Assembly (NCBI GenBank): GCA_934182615.1
Contig: CAKPRO010000004.1
Coordinates: 35,449-99,448, forward strand
Direction: 5' to 3'
Source: an uncultured Bacilli bacterium
GTDB lineage: Bacteria > Bacillota_I > Bacilli_A > RF39 > UBA660
Length of the DNA: 64,000 nucleotides
Position numbers and translations under genes: made by a program. The notes beneath the pieces are model-generated. The model was not told where the DNA came from. It was given only the letters and a program-made list of their open reading frames with translations, and ran no database searches. This document shows positions 59,725 through 64,000 of this stretch, piece by piece; the first letter of the stretch is position 1; each line of letters begins with the position of its first letter.

Positions 59725-60221
59725 AAATATTCCTCTCCTTTAAAAGGATCACTTCTAAGTAGATTAGGGAAATCTTGTTGTCTCAATGCCTCATAAGTTA
59801 CTAATGCTACGCAATTTGATAAGTTTAGGGCCCTTATATTGTCACTTGTAGGTATTCTATAACATCTATCTATATTATTATGAAGTATTTCTTTTGGTAT
59901 ACCAGTGCTTTCTTTACCAAAAATTAAATAATAGTCTTTGTTTTTATCACTAAAATCTATTTCACTATATGCCTTAGTACCATATCTTGTAAAATAATAG
60001 TATTCCCCGGTATTTTGATTCTTAAAATCATCATAATCAATATATCTTGTATAATTAACTTTATCTATATAATTAACACCACTTCTTTTTATTCTTTTTT
60101 CATCCATAACAAATCCTAAAGGTTCTATTAAGTGTAGTTTACTATTTGTACCCGCACAAGTTCTCATTATATTACCAGTATTTTCTGGTATTTCTGGTTC
60201 ATATAGTACTATGTTAATCAT
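59712..60221 (-). CDS. trmL: tRNA (cytidine/uridine-34-2'-O)-methyltransferase TrmL
   Basis: 169 aa SPOUT methylase. Motifs: NIVLYEPEIPENTGNIMRTC at the start, LIFGKESTGIPKEIL, and the knot IPTSDNIRALNLSNCVALV. TrmL methylates the wobble ribose of tRNA-Leu. Its start overlaps the end of the thioredoxin-like 60720 gene by eight bases, so the two are co-transcribed. Confidence 0.93.
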   Translation of the reverse strand: MINIVLYEPEIPENTGNIMRTCAGTNSKLHLIEPLGFVMDEKRIKRSGVNYIDKVNYTRYIDYDDFKNQNTGEYYYFTRYGTKAYSEIDFSDKNKDYYLIFGKESTGIPKEILHNNIDRCYRIPTSDNIRALNLSNCVALVTYEALRQQDFPNLLRSDPFKGEEYLKKE

Positions 60222-60720
60222 TTATTATCGCTTCTTTCTTTAAAAATTTCTCTAATGCTTTTATATTATAATTGCCTTCTTCTATGTTATAACTATCAAT
60301 TATTTTACTATCATTAAATATTAAAATTGATGGTACATTAGTAATCTCAGTTCCATATTTTTTATTTAATTCATTTATCTTATTTTTATCATTTAACTCT
60401 TCTGTTAAATCCATATATAATATTGAACTATTTAGATTATCTTTTTCTATTATATTTTTAAATTTGTTTTCAAAAAGTCTTACTTCTTCATTATTTAATT
60501 TTGATGTATAAATAATAGCATTTTTATTTTCTATTAGATAATTATCTAATTCATTAGCATTTATTACCATTAGATATTTATCTAAAATTGGTACTTGTAA
60601 TTTATTCTTTTCATATGTACTTTGCCACATAAATAAATATATGACTACTATTATTGTTAATATTAATACTACTGAAAGTATTATATAGTTTTTTAATGGT
60701 ATTTCTTTTTTGTTTTTCAT
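60214..60720 (-). CDS. membrane-anchored thioredoxin-fold protein without CxxC
   Basis: 168 aa from the ATG at 60720, with GGAGG 12 bases upstream; the longer reading would start in the promoter -10. N-terminal membrane helix (about 12-32), then a thioredoxin-like order of strands (NAIIYTSKLNNEEVRLFENK, ITNVPSILIFNDSK). The usual CxxC position reads SKLNNEEV, with no Cys in the protein, so it cannot do redox chemistry. It may bind or place exported clients. Paired with trmL in one operon. Confidence 0.72.
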   Translation of the reverse strand: MKNKKEIPLKNYIILSVVLILTIIVVIYLFMWQSTYEKNKLQVPILDKYLMVINANELDNYLIENKNAIIYTSKLNNEEVRLFENKFKNIIEKDNLNSSILYMDLTEELNDKNKINELNKKYGTEITNVPSILIFNDSKIIDSYNIEEGNYNIKALEKFLKKEAIIND

Positions 60721-60743
60721 AGTTATAGTTAGCCTCCATTTAT

Positions 60744-60772
60744 ATTGTATCAATAATTATTTCTTTTTTCAA
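60744..60772 (-). promoter_or_regulatory. promoter of the thioredoxin-fold/trmL operon
   Basis: Minus strand TTGAAA (60767-60772), 17-base spacer, TACAAT (60744-60749). Confidence 0.82.
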
Positions 60773-60835
60773 GAAATTATATGAAAAAAAATTAAAACTA
60801 TGCTATAATAATGGTACTTATGTGGAGATGATTTT

Positions 60836-61435
60836 ATGAAAGATAATTATAGTATTAAATGTGAGGAGATATTGAATTCTTTAAGTGAAAAAAAAAGATT
60901 ACTTCTTCATAGTTGCTGTGGACCTTGCAGCAGTTATGTGATTAGTTATTTAACAAAGTATTTTGATATTACTATTCTTTATTATAATCCAAATATTTTT
61001 CCATATGATGAGTATTTAAAAAGAAAAGAAGAACAAATAAAATTAATTAATGAGATAGCAAAAGTTAATTGTGTTGATATTATGGATTGTGATTATGATA
61101 ATGAATGCTATGAGAAATTAATTAATGGTTTAGAAAATGAACCTGAACGAGGAAAAAGATGCAGAGTCTGCTACTTAATGAGATTGGAAAAAACAGCAAA
61201 ATTGGCTAAAGAAAATGATTACGATTATTTTTGTACTACTCTTTCTGTTAGTCCTTATAAAAATTCTAAATGGATTAATGAATTTGGTAAAATATTAGAA
61301 AATAAATATGATGTTAAATGGCTATATTCTGATTTCAAGAAAAAAGATGGATATAAAACTTCCATCTTGTTATCTAATAAATATAATTTATATAGGCAAA
61401 ACTATTGTGGTTGCATTTATTCTAAACCCCAGTAG
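60836..61435 (+). CDS. queH: epoxyqueuosine reductase QueH
   Basis: 199 aa QueH (DUF208) protein. Cys motifs for the Fe-S cluster and metal are all visible: LLHSCCGPCSSY near the start, GKRCRVCYLMR in the middle, and QNYCGCIYS at the end. It reduces epoxyqueuosine to queuosine in tRNA anticodons. A promoter with extended -10 TGCTATAAT (about 60801-60809) precedes it, and GGAG lies eight bases before the ATG. The last 14 bases overlap the end of the convergent gene at 61422. Confidence 0.92.
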   Translation: MKDNYSIKCEEILNSLSEKKRLLLHSCCGPCSSYVISYLTKYFDITILYYNPNIFPYDEYLKRKEEQIKLINEIAKVNCVDIMDCDYDNECYEKLINGLENEPERGKRCRVCYLMRLEKTAKLAKENDYDYFCTTLSVSPYKNSKWINEFGKILENKYDVKWLYSDFKKKDGYKTSILLSNKYNLYRQNYCGCIYSKPQ

Positions 61436-61442
61436 TTTTTTT
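61399..61442 (+). terminator. terminator inside the 3' end of queH
   Basis: AAACTATTGTGG (61399-61410) pairs with CCCCAGTAGTTT (61427-61438) with one mismatch, followed by T residues. The left arm codes for the essential NYCG of queH, so the terminator is built from coding sequence. Confidence 0.75.
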
Positions 61443-62426
61443 CTGAATTAATATATAAGCCACTATTACAACTGCTATTGCAAGTAAAATACAAACGGTT
61501 CCAATAACAATATATTTAACACTTGCTTTTCCTTTATTGTTTAGTTTAACCATATTAGGTTGGACATTGCTTGGATTTAATCCTGCTATACTTGCTAAAC
61601 TAGGGTCTGATACAACTGCCAACTTTTCAGCTTGAGGATTTGGTATGTTATCACTAATAGTAGGCTGAGTTGCCGGTGTTTCTTGTACAACATTATTTGT
61701 TACTGGAGGTACCTCTGGTTGAACTGAATTAATATTATTTGTTTGTAATTCTACAGTTGTTGCTGCATTTACTGATGGTGCTGGAATTGGCTCTGGATTA
61801 GGAATTACATTAATTGATGGTATTGGCTCAACTGGTGTTGCTTGATTTGCTGATTGATTAATTGCGGATAAATCTACAGTCGGAGCATTATTTTCAACTT
61901 CTGAAGTGTTAGAAATTGTATTTGTATCAAGAGAAGGTATTTCCCAAGTAGGCATTGAATTTACTACTGGTTCATTAACAACTTGTTCAACTTTTAAAGT
62001 TTTGTCAAAAAATTCTTCTGCTAAATTTACTAATTCTTTACTAGTAATTGCTATTGAACAACTATTATAATATTCTTGTTCTCCTAATTCAGGAATATCT
62101 ATTGTTAGCGAAACTTTATATTTTTCACTTAAATTATTTAATAATTTTTGTGGATCCTCACCCTTTTTATAACTAGTAGGAGCCAATATAATAATGTTAT
62201 ATACAATTTCACTTAATTTTGATTTTTCCTCTGGAACAATATTATCAATAAAACACTTTCCTTCTGAATTTAATATAAATCTCGATACAAAAATTTGCTT
62301 ATTTTCTGCATTTTCATCAACACAATATACTAAATAATCTTTACCTTCCAAATTAAATTTTACTACACTTGCTGCTTGTTTTTGAATATTATTATTTTTA
62401 TCTATAATTATAAAATTTTTATTCAT
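61422..62426 (-). CDS. DUF1292-like domain with disordered linker and C-terminal anchor
   Basis: 334 aa. The N-terminal 90 residues match the DUF1292 pattern seen at 49468 (SVVKFNLEGKDYLVYCVDEN, later SEIVYNIIILAPTSYKKGED). Residues 150-285 are a Pro/Asn/Thr/Val-rich disordered linker (NPEPIPAPSVNAATTVELQT). A single membrane helix near the C-terminus (IVIGTVCILLAIAVVIVAYI) makes it a tail-anchored protein with the DUF1292 part in the cytoplasm. Function unknown. Consensus-type promoter at 62481-62509, AAGGAGG before the ATG. Confidence 0.75.
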   Translation of the reverse strand: MNKNFIIIDKNNNIQKQAASVVKFNLEGKDYLVYCVDENAENKQIFVSRFILNSEGKCFIDNIVPEEKSKLSEIVYNIIILAPTSYKKGEDPQKLLNNLSEKYKVSLTIDIPELGEQEYYNSCSIAITSKELVNLAEEFFDKTLKVEQVVNEPVVNSMPTWEIPSLDTNTISNTSEVENNAPTVDLSAINQSANQATPVEPIPSINVIPNPEPIPAPSVNAATTVELQTNNINSVQPEVPPVTNNVVQETPATQPTISDNIPNPQAEKLAVVSDPSLASIAGLNPSNVQPNMVKLNNKGKASVKYIVIGTVCILLAIAVVIVAYILIQKKTTGV

Positions 62427-62480
62427 AAAAAGTCCTCCTTAAAATTCTTAATGATATCCTCTATCATTTATTCTGAAGTA

Positions 62481-62509
62481 AGTATATCACATTTTTTAAT
62501 CTCTTACAA
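62481..62509 (-). promoter_or_regulatory. promoter of the DUF1292-anchor gene
   Basis: Minus strand TTGTAA (62504-62509), 17-base spacer, TATACT (62481-62486) with extended TGA. Confidence 0.78.
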
Positions 62510-62529
62510 GCAATTATTTAAAAATAAAC

Positions 62530-63909
62530 TTAATTTTTGGAATTTAATTCTCTAACTTTCTTTAAAGTATTTTTATTTAGTTCTTTATTTTTGTATAATT
62601 TTTCTTTCATTATATCTAATTTTTCCTGACTATTTATTATACTTTTTTCTATTGTTTCTATTTTCTTATATGCTTTATCATATTCAGTTAAGTTATATGA
62701 TAAATATTCTTCTTTAAATTCACTTTTTAACTTTCTAACCTCAGCTAGAGCTAATTTTATATTTTGACCTACAGAATCTATATTATATATTTTATTATTT
62801 ATTTCACTTTCAAAATCTTTTGCTGAATAAATTATTTTTTCTTGCTTTTCATAATGCATGTTTTTTAGCATATTTTGAAGTAATCTTCTGGTAGCTATTG
62901 TTTTAGCACCTATTCCTGGTAATATACCTCTTAATGGAGTTAATGATAATAATCCAAGATATTTTAATGTAGAGGAAAGAAAACCATTCATTCCTATTAA
63001 TTTACTTTCTATATATTTTCTCTCATTTATATTATTAACTTTTTTATTTAATTCTTCTAAATATTTATTATTTTTTTCTATTATTTGATTACAGCCTTCA
63101 TCAATATCTGTTAAATTAATTATTTTAGACTTCGCTTTGTCATATTTATTATCTCTATCTAATAACTTTTTTTCTCTTTCTTCACTTTGCATTTTTACCA
63201 GTTCAATTTTTGTTATTAATTTATCTAAATTTATATACATATATTCATATTCATTCAATAATTTTATTTTGTTGGTAATAATATTAATGTCTTCTTCTTT
63301 AATTTTTTCTTTATAATTTAATATGTCATCTATCAACAAACTATTATCTAATAAATATGGATCATCTATTATGTTTTTGTTTTTAAAAATAGTGAATTTA
63401 TCATTTATCTCTTCTAGTCTCTCTAATAAACTATTTATTTTTTCATTAATAGCTTTGGCCTTTAAATATAAATTATTATCATTTTCGTATTTGGTTAATA
63501 AGTATTCTTCACTTTCAATTATTTCATACTCATTTTTAAGTCTAACTATTTCCTTTTGTAATTTTAAGAATATTTTTTGTTCTAATTTTTCTTTATTGAT
63601 ATCTTTGTTAAATTTATAATTATTGACACTAATATTTTCTTTTTGCTGAGTATTGTTTACTTTTTTATTATTAGTATCAGAATTTGATTTAGAGTTATTT
63701 TCCTCATTTGTAATTTTAACTAATTCATCATTTGATTTTTCATTAAAGAATTCTATTTTTTTCCCAATTGTGCCTAAAATTAATAATGGTGAAAATAATA
63801 ACACTTTTAATATATTATCATTAGCTATATCTTTTTCTTTTTTTAACTTTAATTTTCTTATATAAGAATATTTTCTTTCTCTAAATCTTTCTTTAATCTC
63901 ATTTGCCAT
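62530..63909 (-). CDS. coiled-coil protein with two hydrophobic segments
   Basis: 459 aa. A basic N-terminus (ERFRERKYSYIRKLKLKKEK) is followed by a hydrophobic stretch (ILKVLLFSPLLILGTIG, about 34-50). Long Lys/Glu/Asn-rich coiled coils (about 110-300) follow, then a second hydrophobic region (about 310-335, LGLLSLTPLRGILPGIGAKT) and more coiled coil. No family recognised. It may be a membrane-associated structural or division protein. An extended -10 (TGGTATAAT) and GGTG site precede the ATG at 63909. Confidence 0.75.
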   Translation of the reverse strand: MANEIKERFRERKYSYIRKLKLKKEKDIANDNILKVLLFSPLLILGTIGKKIEFFNEKSNDELVKITNEENNSKSNSDTNNKKVNNTQQKENISVNNYKFNKDINKEKLEQKIFLKLQKEIVRLKNEYEIIESEEYLLTKYENDNNLYLKAKAINEKINSLLERLEEINDKFTIFKNKNIIDDPYLLDNSLLIDDILNYKEKIKEEDINIITNKIKLLNEYEYMYINLDKLITKIELVKMQSEEREKKLLDRDNKYDKAKSKIINLTDIDEGCNQIIEKNNKYLEELNKKVNNINERKYIESKLIGMNGFLSSTLKYLGLLSLTPLRGILPGIGAKTIATRRLLQNMLKNMHYEKQEKIIYSAKDFESEINNKIYNIDSVGQNIKLALAEVRKLKSEFKEEYLSYNLTEYDKAYKKIETIEKSIINSQEKLDIMKEKLYKNKELNKNTLKKVRELNSKN

Positions 63910-63943
63910 AAAATCACCACGTGTATTATACCATAGAAATTAG

Positions 63944-63985
63944 AAAAGAAAAAGCCTAAATATTCTTATATAAAAATATTTAGGC
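63944..63985 (-). terminator. terminator of a gene beyond the window
   Basis: Minus strand GCCTAAATATT/AATATTTAGGC hairpin (63954-63985) followed by TTTTTCTTTTC. It belongs to a minus-strand gene whose end lies past 64000. Confidence 0.8.
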
Positions 63986-64000
63986 ATAAAAAAAATATTG

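Noticed and set aside
1..64000. Mycoplasma-type code (TGA as Trp)
   Set aside because: TGA ends several genes with sensible termini (for example 7235 and 695), and Trp codons in recognised motifs are TGG.

Overview
The window is about 64 kb of very AT-rich bacterial DNA that looks like a low-GC Bacillota relative of the Bacilli/Mollicutes type. An uncultured gut RF39-like lineage is my best guess, but taxonomy cannot be settled by eye. Supporting signs are a T-box on thrS, YvcK-WhiA, RNase Y, an RNase J paralogue, FtsY-YlxM, QueH, YtxH, SipW-type signal peptidase, GGAGG ribosome sites and TTGACA-17-TATAAT promoters. TGA is used as a stop, so the code is standard rather than the Mycoplasma code. 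I recognised no tRNA, rRNA, CRISPR array, insertion sequence, integrase, relaxase or prophage.

Layout. 1-1.3 kb: a T-box-controlled operon of a 93-aa protein and thrS (cut by the window edge). 1.3-11 kb: an HD/P-loop fusion, a WYL regulator, then two tandem modules, each an acyl-adenylate (ANL) ligase followed by a polytopic histidine-kinase-like/receiver protein. The C-terminal halves of the two kinases are identical over about 1.1 kb, and both carry Asn where the phosphoacceptor His should be. 11-25 kb: mostly housekeeping genes (U32 protein, whiA-yvcK, SDR, small envelope proteins, RNase J-like protein, alaS), with an unassigned structured RNA candidate near 14 kb. 25.7-32 kb: a seven-gene operon combining a membrane-anchored McrB-like AAA+ ATPase, a possible DUF2357/McrC-like partner, a SipW-type peptidase, a degenerate peptidase homologue and exported proteins. 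32-37.5 kb: ftsY operon with a ClpA-D1-like AAA protein, a GH3 glycosidase and rny.

37.6-59.2 kb is the most striking block. It is a one-strand cluster joining type IV secretion parts (VirD4, VirB4 with separate N-domain protein, PrgI/VirB3-like, VirB6-like, VirB2-like pilin, M23/lysozyme-like wall hydrolase) directly to Tad pilus parts (TadZ, TadE-like, Flp-like, TadC, TadB, CpaF, CpaB) plus large Cys-rich exported proteins. No relaxase or integrase is present, so a chromosomal surface or secretion machine is more likely than a mobile conjugative element. A membrane thioredoxin-like CxxC protein is divergently encoded next to it. The window ends with trmL, queH, a DUF1292-like membrane protein and a coiled-coil protein.

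A separate discovery is an intergenic element seen four times (three sequence types). It consists of two adjacent hairpins, each with a 9-bp stem and a loop reading CC...GT, separated by one T. The stems differ in sequence but stay complementary, with the loop ends and spacing conserved.
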